From CBDBES01 sp965204465 (GTDB taxonomy: Bacteria > Spirochaetota > Leptospiria > Turneriellales > CBDBES01): DNA of 64,000 nucleotides. Location: NCBI GenBank assembly GCA_965204465.1, contig OZ241995.1:558001-622000 (forward strand), given 5' to 3'. How positions within the stretch are numbered: the stretch's first letter is position 1; the number at the start of each line of letters is the position of its first letter. Positions 1 through 9,319 of this stretch are shown here, piece after piece. The translations under genes and the position numbers were made by a program. The notes beneath the pieces are model-generated. The model was not told where the DNA came from, did no database searches, and worked only from the letters and a program-made list of their open reading frames with translations.

Positions 1-978
1 GAGAATATTCAAAATATTTTAAATAGTTCCGTTTTTGTAGATGGGGATGAAGGAGGCTTGAAAAAGGCAGCCGAACGTTTGTGTATTGCTTCAAATGCCA
101 AGAGGATCAGATCAGATATTGTATATTGTTTTGGAAGCGCATTAAATATATCTGAAAAAAAAATGATCCAGATAGCAGTGGCGGCAGAATTGATCCATGC
201 TGCTAGTTTGTTGCATGATGATGTAATTGATTATGGGGATATGCGCAGGGGGAAACCAAGCGCTAATTTTTTATACGGAAATACGGTAGCTGTATTAACT
301 GGAGACCTTCTTTATACGCAGGCTTTAGAATCATTGACAAGTCTGCCTATGACTGTTTTTGAAGAAGCTATCCAAGTTGTAAAATATATGACCATGGCTG
401 CTAGTATAGAATACAATTACAGAGAAAATTTAGACATAACAACCAAAGAGTGGCTTATTATTGCAGATGGAAAGACTTCAAAGTTATTTTCCTGGTGCGC
501 TAAGATGCCTGCGATACTTGATCAAAATAAAAAGTTAGCAGATGTATTTTCAGAATCTGGCCATTTAATTGGAAATGCCTTTCAATTGGCAGATGACTTA
601 AAAGATTTCTTCGCGGTAGATGATATTGGCGGTAAAGGGCTTTACTCTGATCTGAAGAATAAGAATCCAAACTATGTTCTTTCTGTTGCCATGTCACAAT
701 CGGATGAATTAAAAGCAGAAATAAGCCATCTATGGGAACAAGATAAATGGGAGAATTCTTTAAACGAAATTGGTCTGAAGATATTTCGATCGGAAGCGTT
801 TAAATTATCCTTAAAGCAATTGAATGAATGGCTGAATAAATCCATCAGAATACTAGAAGAAAATGGAGAAGCAAATTTGGCAAATAATTTGAAATACATT
901 ATTAAAAAGATGTATCATTCTCTATCGCCTTCTATTTTAAAAGAGGTACAGAAATTCATGACATTGCATGGGGATTAA
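1..978 (+). CDS. polyprenyl synthetase (trans-isoprenyl diphosphate synthase), 5' partial
   Basis: Condenses isopentenyl diphosphate onto allylic diphosphates to make a polyprenyl chain, for quinone side chains or the cell-wall lipid carrier. Both aspartate-rich motifs are present: DDVID in LLHDDVIDYGDMRRGKP and a second, variant DDLKD in QLADDLKDF, followed by GKGLYSDLKNKNPN, the usual GK...DL...P block. The frame is open to base 1 and the N-terminal KRIR motif is inside, so the start lies outside the window. A TTG at 58 sits one base after AGGAGG, too close to be a convincing start. Its TAA overlaps the stop of the convergent Omp85-like gene. Chain length of the product cannot be read from the sequence. 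Confidence 0.88.
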   Translation, partial: ENIQNILNSSVFVDGDEGGLKKAAERLCIASNAKRIRSDIVYCFGSALNISEKKMIQIAVAAELIHAASLLHDDVIDYGDMRRGKPSANFLYGNTVAVLTGDLLYTQALESLTSLPMTVFEEAIQVVKYMTMAASIEYNYRENLDITTKEWLIIADGKTSKLFSWCAKMPAILDQNKKLADVFSESGHLIGNAFQLADDLKDFFAVDDIGGKGLYSDLKNKNPNYVLSVAMSQSDELKAEISHLWEQDKWENSLNEIGLKIFRSEAFKLSLKQLNEWLNKSIRILEENGEANLANNLKYIIKKMYHSLSPSILKEVQKFMTLHGD

Positions 979-2233
979 AAATATTGACCAAGTTTAAATA
1001 GAAATCCACGATGTTGATAGTCCAATATATTTACTCCATAGTCAAAGAGTATAATAGCATTATAAAAACGTTTGAATATTAAACGAACCCCTCCCCCCAT
1101 AAAATGGAACGAGCTTGATTGATTTAGCTCAGAGAGAAGCAATATATTATCAGAAAAAGTGACTAATTGAAAGGCTAGCCAGGATATTTCAAATGCTATA
1201 TATCTATATTCTAAATTGATAGTGGCTTCAAAATAGCCTCTGGTTATCCTATTTCCTGCACCTCTGATATTTAAAAAACTATCAACTACGAAAGGAGGAT
1301 AAGGAGATTTTATATCGGAAAAAATGCCTAGCTGCACCCTATATGCCAATGTGTCTTTGGGTAAGAATCGAAAATATTGTTTAAATTGATTATATACTTT
1401 AAAAATATTAAATTGGTCAGGAAGGTCATAGACCGCTTCTAAAAAAATAGTATTTGCCAAACCTTCTAAAAGATGTTGATCATAATCAATATGATCAATA
1501 AGATAATTTGCTTTGAATAATACTTTTCTTTGATTTTCTCTGTTAGGACCTAGATCAATATCATCTAATTTTATAAAAAGGTCATCTAAATACCCTATAC
1601 CAAATTGAATGGATTGTTTAAGAGTAAAGCTGTAACTGGCGAGTAGATTACCTTTTCTACGGTCCGCGCTATACCTTACAATGGTATCGCCAAAGGTATC
1701 TGTAGGCTCGATAGTGCCTAACCATCCTGCATCCACAATGAGTCCCCAGTGTTTATCAAACAAGAAAGGATTATTATAAAATACTTCTATGGAATGTCTT
1801 TCATAATAGCGATAATATCCTCCCAGGGCTGTCTTATTGCCCCAAAAATTATAGTCTGTTATTCCTGCCTCGATCCAGAATACGGATCCTATAAAACCAA
1901 ATTTTGCGAGTGGGATGATCGTATATATTTCTTTGAGAGATATCTCGATTTCGATTTCATTTTTCACCTCTTTGATAGAATGATCAATATCGTAGAATAG
2001 TCTTAGATTTTTTAATGTTTGAATATCTTTATATAATTTATGAGGATAAAAGGTGGCCTTTTCTTGTGTCTCAAACAGTTTGATCAGAAAATCTTTTTTA
2101 GTTCTTTTTAAGGTTTTAAAAGAAATAGAGCGTACAATTTTAGGTTTGGCTGAAGGCTTTTCTTGTGGTATAATAGGAAAAGAAAGTAAAAAAAAAGAAG
2201 AGGGAAAATGAGTAAGTTTGTTTTAGTATGCAT
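975..2233 (-). CDS. Omp85/BamA-like outer-membrane protein (POTRA plus barrel), frame broken at an A9 tract
   Basis: The uninterrupted frame covers 975-1967 and encodes a beta-barrel rich in aromatic alternating strands, of the bacterial surface antigen (Omp85) type. Upstream the same frame stays open and encodes a POTRA-like stretch (PKIVRSISFKTLKRTKKDF...) but has no start codon. An ATG at 2233, overlapping the preceding DUF547 gene by 11 bases, opens a second frame giving a signal peptide (MHTKTNLLIFPLLFF). The two frames meet at nine A residues, 2188-2196. Ten (or seven) would fuse them into one protein of about 420 residues. Either a sequence error, a phase-variable switch or transcriptional slippage. 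Probably OM insertion or secretion, but the single POTRA and short length leave the exact family open. Confidence 0.7.
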
Positions 2234-3734
2234 ATCTAAGCCCCAGATTGTACGTAGATCCGATTCCTGTATTGCGCCCAATAACATAATTTGTATATAG
2301 AATATCTATTTCCACTAAACGACTTATCAAAAATTTACCTCCTGCACCAAGGCTTAAAGCAAATCCAGGAATTTCTGATACCAGGTAAAGAGTAACTATA
2401 CTATTCAAAAAGAATTGATAGAATACTTTAAAATAACCACCAATTGAAAATCTTTGAGAAGCATCGAACCAACCAACCCTGGGGAAAACACCCGCAGCAA
2501 AAAACATGGAAAAGCTTTCTCCGAAATAAATATCGTAGTATACCTCGTACCAGATTTGCCAGGCATCATATTCTAAAAATGGATGATCATCTACATTTCC
2601 TTCAAAATCCGATCCCACGGGGATATGGAGCAATAATTGCATCGCCAGATGGTCTACCTTAAAAGGAGCAAATTTAATCTTAGGTGCTACTGTGGTTAAT
2701 GCCCAATGTGCATTTGTATTGGATTCAAAATCCAGTACCTTAAAAAGATTTCCTTTTCTCGGATCAAATCTCACCGACTTGAGAAAAAAATCCATACCTA
2801 TATTCCAGGTACTCGAGAGGCCATAATAAAATCCTAATATTGAAGTGAAATAGGTTCTTCTTTCTGTAAGTGTATCTCTTTGTAGAAAAGCATTAAAAAA
2901 GCCTTTCTCTGTATAAATATTATTATAGTTCTTAATTTCAAAGCTACCCTTATTGATCAGAGCAGAAGAATCAAAATAGGTTTCTCTTTTGGTTACCCCA
3001 ATGGCAAGGGAATGATCATTTAATGTCCAGTCATATTTTTTCCACTTGATTCCATATTCAAGGGGTATTTTTTTTTCTTTAAATTTATTGAAATATGCAA
3101 GTATACTATCGGATTTCTGAGCAAAGTCATCTTTATACCAGCGAAATAGTTCAGAAACCAAGACTTTTTCCTCATTATATAGTACGCTCACATAATAGGA
3201 GTCATTAATTGTTTTACTCGCTTGTTCATCCAAAGCCTTATCGATGGTTTTGCCCTTATAAGGTTCATCTCTCAGGGCGGGACAGCCCATGGCAACACAT
3301 ACTAATGCAAAATGTATTCTTGGATCTCTGTCTTTAGCTAGTATCTTCTTATGCTCTATGTCATCAAGGGTTATTTTTTCTTTTCCAATTTTATGTTTTA
3401 TTTGAGAAAAAAAACCAGATATTTCTTTTGGAGAGCTTACCGGATAGTGATCTATAATTCCTTTTATGGCCGAAATATTATAGGCATTGATCCAGAATGC
3501 TTTATATTCATTACGATTCAAAGAAGCGGTATCAATTTGTTCTAAAAATTTTACCAGAATATCCAGATCCTTTTTATTTTTTACGACCTGGCTATAATGT
3601 ATATTGTTTTTTTTCAAATAATCATTTAGAAAAGTCTGGTACCTGCTCTGTAGATCTTTCATGATAGAGGCATTTAGTGTAAAGAAAGATGAGAAATAGA
3701 AAAAAAGTATTAAAATATATTGATTTCTTTTCAT
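2223..3734 (-). CDS. DUF547 protein fused to an outer-membrane barrel-like domain
   Basis: Signal peptide (MKRNQYILILFFYFSSFFTLNAS) followed by a DUF547 domain at roughly residues 30-235, recognisable from FWINAYNISAIKGIIDHYP, RIHFALVCVAMGCPALRDEPY and LFRWYKDDF. From about residue 245 the protein turns into alternating aromatic strands ending in a terminal aromatic residue (LGLRYAY), typical of an outer-membrane barrel. DUF547 has no firmly known function. The fusion would place it on one face of the outer membrane. The gene overlaps the following Omp85-like gene by 11 bases, suggesting translational coupling. A nine-T run inside (3068-3076) is in frame. Confidence 0.75.
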   Translation of the reverse strand: MKRNQYILILFFYFSSFFTLNASIMKDLQSRYQTFLNDYLKKNNIHYSQVVKNKKDLDILVKFLEQIDTASLNRNEYKAFWINAYNISAIKGIIDHYPVSSPKEISGFFSQIKHKIGKEKITLDDIEHKKILAKDRDPRIHFALVCVAMGCPALRDEPYKGKTIDKALDEQASKTINDSYYVSVLYNEEKVLVSELFRWYKDDFAQKSDSILAYFNKFKEKKIPLEYGIKWKKYDWTLNDHSLAIGVTKRETYFDSSALINKGSFEIKNYNNIYTEKGFFNAFLQRDTLTERRTYFTSILGFYYGLSSTWNIGMDFFLKSVRFDPRKGNLFKVLDFESNTNAHWALTTVAPKIKFAPFKVDHLAMQLLLHIPVGSDFEGNVDDHPFLEYDAWQIWYEVYYDIYFGESFSMFFAAGVFPRVGWFDASQRFSIGGYFKVFYQFFLNSIVTLYLVSEIPGFALSLGAGGKFLISRLVEIDILYTNYVIGRNTGIGSTYNLGLRYAY

Positions 3735-3906
3735 AGGAATGAAATATAGTGTTACTTTATATCCTCAAATTGTAAACTCTTTTTTAGGAGATTTGGGTAA
3801 CTATACGTAATATATGAAAAGAGACTGTTTATAGAGTTGAATAACAACATTACTGACATTTTATAATGTGTCTTATACCCATTCATTAGCTATTTTGAAT
3901 ATATCT

Positions 3907-4695
3907 TCATATTAAAAAGTATGCCCCTATGGTCAATTCAAAAGACCTGAAGCCATCTTTTTTGATCGTTGCTAATTGTCGCTCTATTAATCTTTCCAGA
4001 TTTAATATATTTTGTGAATTACCGGTTGTTACTTTTGTCGTAGAGGCATTGGTACCAAAATAAAATTCATACCCTAAGATGAATGAAATAGCAAAACCAG
4101 AATCGAATATTTTTACTATACCGAATAATGGTTGAACAAATACACTTTGGGCAACTGACGTGACTGTTGTCCCTTGATTCAGAATAGATGAACTTCCAGA
4201 AAATTGTATATTCCTGTATCCAAAATCGAAACCCAAAACAAAAGAATAATTTTCAAAAGGATAGTATATTATTCTTCCCAAAATATGCGAAGTACTGACA
4301 TTTAAGGTTTGTATGATATCACAGGGTAGGGTGAAGATTGGTCCTAATTCAATATCTTCTGAGCATAGAGGAATGATAAGAAAACTATATCTTATGCTAA
4401 TGATCAGTGATGAGAGTGGTCGAATATTAAAGCCTATCGCAATTTCGGGAGTTACTTCTAATAATTTTAACCCAATATCAAAACCATATTTCCGGCTGGA
4501 TGCAGAAAAATCTGAATCTGAATAGGTTTCTGCCGGAATATCTTCATCTTGTTTTTCAGACTCATCTTCAATATATATATCATTTTGCAATAAGATCTGC
4601 TTTTTGGATGAAATTATATTCTTATCTTCTGCATAAAAGTTTCTTGATAAAGGACTCCATAGGAAAAATAAAACTATTAAAGATATAAGGTTCAT
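3907..4695 (-). CDS. predicted outer-membrane beta-barrel protein
   Basis: 262 residues with a signal peptide (MNLISLIVLFFLWSPLSRNFYAE), an acidic linker (about 25-60) and then repeated amphipathic strands with aromatic girdles (RSLSSLIISIRYSF-type, VLGFDFGYRNIQF, ISFILGYEFYFG), ending in FELTIGAYFLI. No named family recognised. It lies upstream of the DUF547-barrel and Omp85-like genes on the same strand with a 172-base gap, so the three may form an envelope cluster. The divergent gene at 4784 shares its upstream region. Confidence 0.6.
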   Translation of the reverse strand: MNLISLIVLFFLWSPLSRNFYAEDKNIISSKKQILLQNDIYIEDESEKQDEDIPAETYSDSDFSASSRKYGFDIGLKLLEVTPEIAIGFNIRPLSSLIISIRYSFLIIPLCSEDIELGPIFTLPCDIIQTLNVSTSHILGRIIYYPFENYSFVLGFDFGYRNIQFSGSSSILNQGTTVTSVAQSVFVQPLFGIVKIFDSGFAISFILGYEFYFGTNASTTKVTTGNSQNILNLERLIERQLATIKKDGFRSFELTIGAYFLI

Positions 4696-4783
4696 AATTT
4701 ATTTATAATGTTTTTAAAAAGTGTTGTAATTTATTTATTATTGTTGTCTTATAGATTAAATACTATTTTTAAAGGAGTCTAAT

Positions 4784-5626
4784 ATGCAAGAAGAAAAAAA
4801 GCAAAATTTTTTATCCAAATATATGGATAACCATCCGGATGCGCTAAGTGAAATAGATAAGAATGATCAATATATTAGTAAAATAATAAAATTAGAATCT
4901 TTTCTATATAATTCTACCAGAAGTTTATCTGAGAATAGCAACAATATTCAGATGGTATTACCAGAAGATAAACTACTTAAAATGGCAGAAGAATTTGTAG
5001 AAAAGAGATTTTCTTTTTTTCAGGAAGAAAATAAAACCGAATGGCAAAAAATATTAGACCATGCTCCCACTCTGGCCTACTTTCAGGATATGATAAAATA
5101 TATTTCTGCATCTGAGATGGACAAAATAAGAACACCCATTCATTTTAAGAATATTATAAATGAAAGGCTTCATGAGAAAGAAATTAAAAAAGAAAATACA
5201 ATTTTAATACTCATTAAAAAAGAATTAAAATTGATTTCTCAGGGAATTAAAAATTTATTCCCTTTGCCAGATATTCTGGAGCCAGTTTCTTCCAGGTCTG
5301 AGATGGATGCGACAAATGAATTCAATCCTATCCTTCAATTTATAATGGAAGAAAAACCAGGCACAATTCTATTTCAGCTCATAAAGGACTATACAAATAA
5401 AGTTTCACTTACTCTAAGACTCTTTGAGTTTAATAGGTATCCTGATTTTATTCATTTAAAAAAAGGCAATCGTTTGGCACAATCACAGCCCATTTCGAAT
5501 AGAATTGCTTGTTTTAGCGGTTTAGAGCCAGACTCTTATGAAATCGAAATGAAAAGTAAAAAAGGTACTTGGAGCAAAAAGATAAATATAAAAATATTGG
5601 ATGAATTATTTAAAAATAATTCTTAA
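4784..5626 (+). CDS. hypothetical cytoplasmic protein, 280 aa
   Basis: Not recognised. It has a good ribosome binding site (AAAGGAGT, 6 bases before the ATG) and typical coding composition for this genome. No signal peptide or membrane segment is visible. The N-terminal 160 residues are predicted mostly helical and highly charged, and the C-terminal 80 residues (VSLTLRLFEFNRYPDFIHL to the end) look beta-rich. It ends 10 bases before the convergent rplT stop. Confidence 0.6.
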   Translation: MQEEKKQNFLSKYMDNHPDALSEIDKNDQYISKIIKLESFLYNSTRSLSENSNNIQMVLPEDKLLKMAEEFVEKRFSFFQEENKTEWQKILDHAPTLAYFQDMIKYISASEMDKIRTPIHFKNIINERLHEKEIKKENTILILIKKELKLISQGIKNLFPLPDILEPVSSRSEMDATNEFNPILQFIMEEKPGTILFQLIKDYTNKVSLTLRLFEFNRYPDFIHLKKGNRLAQSQPISNRIACFSGLEPDSYEIEMKSKKGTWSKKINIKILDELFKNNS

Positions 5627-5636
5627 TATATTTTAC

Positions 5637-5981
5637 CTATTTTTTAGCTGTTTCTAATATCTTCTTAAAGACTTCAGGGCTGGAAGTGGCCAATTCACTT
5701 AAAGACTTGCGATTCAGCTGTATTTTATTTTTTTTGAGGCCATGCATAAATACAGAGTAACTTATTCCTTCTTCTCGGCAAGCGGCATTGATTCTGGTGA
5801 TCCATAGTCTGCGAAAGAATATTTTCCTTTGTTTACGATCCCTGTAAGCCCATTGACCTGCTTTCATGACTGCATCTTTAGCAGTCCGGTAAAGTCTTTT
5901 TCTGCCAGCATGAAAACCCTTGGCACGCTTTAAAATAGCTTTTCTTCTTTTATTATGAATTGTTCCGCTGGTAGATCGCAT
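5637..5981 (-). CDS. rplT: ribosomal protein bL20
   Basis: Large-subunit assembly protein that binds 23S rRNA and in many bacteria represses its own operon. The 114-residue length is normal, with the basic N-terminus HNKRRKAILKRAKGFHAGRK and the conserved LWITRINAACREEGISYSVF and LNRKSLSELA blocks. It lies 32 bases after rpmI, the usual rpmI-rplT order. infC, the common first gene of this operon, is absent here because a divergent gene starts at 6487. Confidence 0.97.
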   Translation of the reverse strand: MRSTSGTIHNKRRKAILKRAKGFHAGRKRLYRTAKDAVMKAGQWAYRDRKQRKIFFRRLWITRINAACREEGISYSVFMHGLKKNKIQLNRKSLSELATSSPEVFKKILETAKK

Positions 5982-6013
5982 ATATTCTCTTTAAGATTGC
6001 AATAGAATATGAT

Positions 6014-6208
6014 TCATTTCTGAATTGTTTGAATCATTTTTTTGAATCTTTCTCCTTCTACATAACCTGCCTTAGAAAGAAATGCTTTTCTCTTTGATCT
6101 TTTTTTGGTAAGTATATGGTTTTTGAATCCTCTTGCCCTCTTTAATTTGCCAGTACCTGTAACTCTAAACCTCTTAGCAATAGATCTATTTGTTTTTAAT
6201 TTAGGCAT
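6014..6208 (-). CDS. rpmI: ribosomal protein bL35
   Basis: Small 50S protein. I chose the ATG at 6208, giving 64 residues starting MPKLKTNRSIAKRFRVTGTG, the family's usual N-terminus. The frame is open further upstream to 6277, but that extension (hydrophobic, ending MSIA) is not family-like. Family pattern KTNRSIAKRF, the basic block KNHILTKKRSKRKAFL and the C-terminal MIQTI are present. Upstream 6209-6486 is the divergent promoter region shared with the gene at 6487. Confidence 0.95.
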   Translation of the reverse strand: MPKLKTNRSIAKRFRVTGTGKLKRARGFKNHILTKKRSKRKAFLSKAGYVEGERFKKMIQTIQK

Positions 6209-6486
6209 AGCAATACTCATAAATGTGGCAAAAAAGTAATTTAAAGGTATGTTTATAATGATTAGAGATACAGTCAAGACTTTATTTTCTTATTGTATAT
6301 ATAGATTGCCATATTCATTGACAAATAAGTATCCTTTTTATTTTATGATCATAATACCATCAAGTAAATAATGGTAATACCCCCTTAAAAAGGATGCATA
6401 AAAAAGTGACAAAAATTCAATCTAAAGAAGTTTATCATTCAATTAGTATTTTTTTATACCGATATTAAGTTTAATAAAGGTTTTTC

Positions 6487-7185
6487 ATGATGCAATTTAA
6501 AATATTCAATTCCGGAAAGTCACTATTGTTGCTTACTTTCTTGATTTTAAAGGTTTCTTCTGCTCATTTAACCGCGCAGGAAAATACAGATAATATTCCA
6601 GGGAATATAGCCTGGAATGATCTGTATTCTGATGTAAAGGAAAGATTCCGGGTACTCGCTTCAAATCCAGATATAAAAGATCCTGTTGAAATTATTCTTG
6701 ATGAGCCTGAAAAAGAAATACTGGTTCGCCGAAAAGGGATTTATTACAGGTATTTATTTTATCAAAAACCAATTTCGGAAGAAGATGTTCAACAACAAGA
6801 CCAACAGGGCCAGAATGCAACTACAGACGAAAATCAAGAACAAGTACAGGCAAATAAAACAACTGACATTTCTAAGCAAGCCAGACTTTTTTTCATAGAA
6901 ACCAGTTTTCTTTTTGTTCAATCTGAAAAGCTATACGAAAAATTAAAGATGAAATACGGTAGTCATACGAATGAACATGGAGACATAAAGAAACAAAAAT
7001 CAGGCGCATATATCTGGGACTCTGAAAAAAGTTATTTGGTCCAATGGATTGAACCTTATCAGGAAAAGAGTTTTACTCGCAAAATTTATAATATCAGCAA
7101 AGATATTCGAAAAGAGATCATGGAAGACCTGGAATCTTTTCAATATAGACAGGAGATAGAGACGATCAATAATATTTTACCCTAA
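6487..7185 (+). CDS. hypothetical exported protein, 232 aa
   Basis: Not recognised. The N-terminus (MMQFKIFNSGKSLLLLTFLILKVSS, then AHLTAQE) is a signal peptide with a probable signal peptidase I site. The mature part is hydrophilic, with a Gln-rich low-complexity stretch at about 100-125 (QQQDQQGQNATT...) separating two structured halves. pabB starts three bases after its stop, so the two are probably co-transcribed, but no functional link is evident. Confidence 0.55.
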   Translation: MMQFKIFNSGKSLLLLTFLILKVSSAHLTAQENTDNIPGNIAWNDLYSDVKERFRVLASNPDIKDPVEIILDEPEKEILVRRKGIYYRYLFYQKPISEEDVQQQDQQGQNATTDENQEQVQANKTTDISKQARLFFIETSFLFVQSEKLYEKLKMKYGSHTNEHGDIKKQKSGAYIWDSEKSYLVQWIEPYQEKSFTRKIYNISKDIRKEIMEDLESFQYRQEIETINNILP

Positions 7186-7188
7186 AAA

Positions 7189-8286
7189 ATGAGTTCTCAT
7201 TTATTGGTAGAGGATGGCCAATTAAGAGAATTTACACCAATTGACAGCCCTCTTTATCTTTCTTATTCAGAATTTAATAGAATACCAGCAAAATTTTGGA
7301 AGGTTTTTTTTAAGAAAAATACACAGATCATTCTGGCCATTTCTTATGATTTTGGATTACAGTATCTGTTTCAAGAAGAATTAAATGCCGATCCAGGACT
7401 CTTTATTCAACCGGTAATAGAGGTCCCTATTACGAATAAGCCCATACTACTGCCAAAAATAAAGGAAGTAAATCCATTTTTAAATGAAAATGATTTTTTA
7501 AAAATAGTCCAAAAAATCCATAGAAAATTCTGCGATGGTGATTTCTATTTAATAAACTATACATTTCCTATTGAAATTACAGCAGATAAATTTGAAAGCA
7601 AAGAAATATACCTGGGAAGAGCGGGAGTTTCTATAGAATTACCTGATTTAAATATTATTTCTTTTTCGCCTGAAACCTTCCTGAAAATAGAAGGATCTGA
7701 TGTAAGAACATTTCCAATCAAGGGCACTTCCAGTTCTAATACGAATAAAAAGGATCTTCTAAAGGATAAGAAAGAAAATAGTGAACAGTTTATGGTAGTC
7801 GATCTAATGAGAAATGAACTAGGCAAAATATGTCTTTATGGTTCTGTTTCTGTGGAGAAATTCAAGAGAATTAAATCACAACACGGCCTTTATCAAATGT
7901 ATTCCGTCATTAAGGGGACATTAAAAAATTTTTCAATGCCTCATAGTATTTTAGAAATAATGCCTCCTGGGTCTGTAACCGGAATGCCTAAATATGAGGT
8001 GTGTTCTTTTCTAAAAGAACAAGAACCCAGGAATAGATCATTTTATACAGGAATCGCTGGTTATTATAATTTTAGTCAAAAAAAAGGATTCTTTGATCTT
8101 CTGATCAGGAGCATTGAAATTAAAAAAGATATTATATTGATGGCTGGGTCTGGTTTAACGATTGAAAGCGATCCTATAAAAGAATATAGAGAGATAATGC
8201 AAAAGGCACAAAGTGTGATCAATCTATGTTCTTCTTCCGATGATCTGCTGATAAATAGTCTCCACAACAGAGACAGGATCACTTGA
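7189..8286 (+). CDS. pabB: aminodeoxychorismate synthase component I (chorismate-binding enzyme)
   Basis: Aminates chorismate to 4-amino-4-deoxychorismate for folate. Chorismate-binding core motifs are in order: FPIKGTSSSN (the PIKG lysine block), MVVDLMRNELGKI, MPPGSVTGMPKYEV and FYTGIAGYYN, ending with GSGLTIESDPIKEYREI. At 365 residues it lacks an amidotransferase or aminodeoxychorismate lyase fusion, and no pabA or pabC lies nearby. Related anthranilate and isochorismate synthases share these motifs. The short length and LMRNELG block favour PabB. Its last 63 bases overlap the convergent pyrF 3' end. Confidence 0.85.
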   Translation: MSSHLLVEDGQLREFTPIDSPLYLSYSEFNRIPAKFWKVFFKKNTQIILAISYDFGLQYLFQEELNADPGLFIQPVIEVPITNKPILLPKIKEVNPFLNENDFLKIVQKIHRKFCDGDFYLINYTFPIEITADKFESKEIYLGRAGVSIELPDLNIISFSPETFLKIEGSDVRTFPIKGTSSSNTNKKDLLKDKKENSEQFMVVDLMRNELGKICLYGSVSVEKFKRIKSQHGLYQMYSVIKGTLKNFSMPHSILEIMPPGSVTGMPKYEVCSFLKEQEPRNRSFYTGIAGYYNFSQKKGFFDLLIRSIEIKKDIILMAGSGLTIESDPIKEYREIMQKAQSVINLCSSSDDLLINSLHNRDRIT

Positions 8287-8946
8287 GCGGGTAATAGATC
8301 GCCCTACTACGATATGATCTGCTCCTGCTGAGAAAGCCTCTAATGGGTCCACAACTCTTTCTTGATCATCTTTTTTATCTTTAGGAAGTCTTATCCCAGG
8401 GTTAATGATCAAAAAATTTTCTGCTATTTTTTGTCTTAAAAAAGCTGTCTCTTTCCCGGAACATATCACTCCATCCCCCCCCGCCTCTATTGTTTTTTTA
8501 CTGATATCATAAACCCGATCTTTAATGTTTTGTTTATCTGCTGTAGATTGAAGACTAGCTTTCACAGAAGTAAGAAGGCTTACATTTAATAATTTAGGTA
8601 TGGATATATTTTTCTCAGAATAGAATTCATCAATTGCCTTACGAGCGCACCTTATTCCATTGGAGTCTGTAAATAATGTAATGAAATGAATATTCTTTTG
8701 GATCAATATTTGGATTGTTCTATAGATTGTATGAGGGATATCATTGATCTTAAGATCCAGAAAAATCTTTTTGCCAGAGTCATTTAAAAACTTTAAAATT
8801 TTATCCCCTGCAGAATAAAATAATTCCATACCAACCTTATAAAAATTGACACGGTCGCCTAAAATTTTGACTATCTTGGTGGCATCTGTAGTGTTTGAAT
8901 AATCGAGAGCTACGATCAAAAAATCATCATTTGGTAAATCTCTCAT
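8224..8946 (-). CDS. pyrF: orotidine-5'-phosphate decarboxylase
   Basis: Last step of UMP synthesis. The type-1 signature is clear: substrate-binding FLIVALDYSN, KVGMELFYSAG, catalytic FLDLKINDIPHTI (D-x-K-x-x-D), NPGIRLP and DHIVVGRSITRSSDP. I chose the ATG at 8946 (MRDLPNDDFLIVALD), which fits the family N-terminus. Longer starts up to 9000 lie within the upstream STAS gene. It overlaps that gene by 20 bases, implying coupling, and its 3' end overlaps convergent pabB by 63 bases. Confidence 0.9.
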   Translation of the reverse strand: MRDLPNDDFLIVALDYSNTTDATKIVKILGDRVNFYKVGMELFYSAGDKILKFLNDSGKKIFLDLKINDIPHTIYRTIQILIQKNIHFITLFTDSNGIRCARKAIDEFYSEKNISIPKLLNVSLLTSVKASLQSTADKQNIKDRVYDISKKTIEAGGDGVICSGKETAFLRQKIAENFLIINPGIRLPKDKKDDQERVVDPLEAFSAGADHIVVGRSITRSSDPVSVVETIYQQIIGRRT

Positions 8947-9319
8947 CTTCGTTTTCTTCGAAAAGATCATTACCAGTTTCTTCATTTTCAGGCTCATCAT
9001 CCTGATATTTGATATTGATGATCTTATCCAGCATGATCACATCAAATGAACTTCTTAAAACAGGGTTTGCATTGATGATATTCACTCTTCCATCTGTTTC
9101 AACTAAAGTACTCTGAAAAGCAACAAACTGGGCGATCAACTCTGAATTAGTGCTTGTTACTTTAGAAAGATCAAATTCAACGATCAGGTTATCAATTTTA
9201 GATTTTTCAATTTCCTCATTTAATTCAATCAATCTGCGAGTATTATCAATTGTAGATAATCGATTTTCTGTATCTTCTAAAATAATAGTCCATTTGCCTT
9301 CTTTTTTTTCTATTTTCAT
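8927..9319 (-). CDS. STAS-domain protein (anti-sigma factor antagonist type)
   Basis: About 130 residues from the ATG at 9319 (MKIEKKEGKWTIILEDTENRL). A GTG at 9358 would add 13 hydrophobic residues and looks less likely. It has the STAS order: a beta-strand pair, LIVEFDLSKVTSTNSELIAQFV (the conserved phospho-serine region, here TSTNSE), then GRVNIINANPVLRSSFDVIMLDKI. The tail is strongly acidic (EPENEETGNDLFEENEDE). STAS proteins act in partner-switching control of sigma factors or other regulators. No kinase or phosphatase partner is adjacent. Translationally coupled to pyrF. Confidence 0.75.
   Translation of the reverse strand: MKIEKKEGKWTIILEDTENRLSTIDNTRRLIELNEEIEKSKIDNLIVEFDLSKVTSTNSELIAQFVAFQSTLVETDGRVNIINANPVLRSSFDVIMLDKIINIKYQDDEPENEETGNDLFEENEDERFTK

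Noticed and set aside
58..60. TTG after AGGAGG as start of the prenyl synthase gene
   Set aside because: Spacing of one base is too short, and the frame is open to the window edge.
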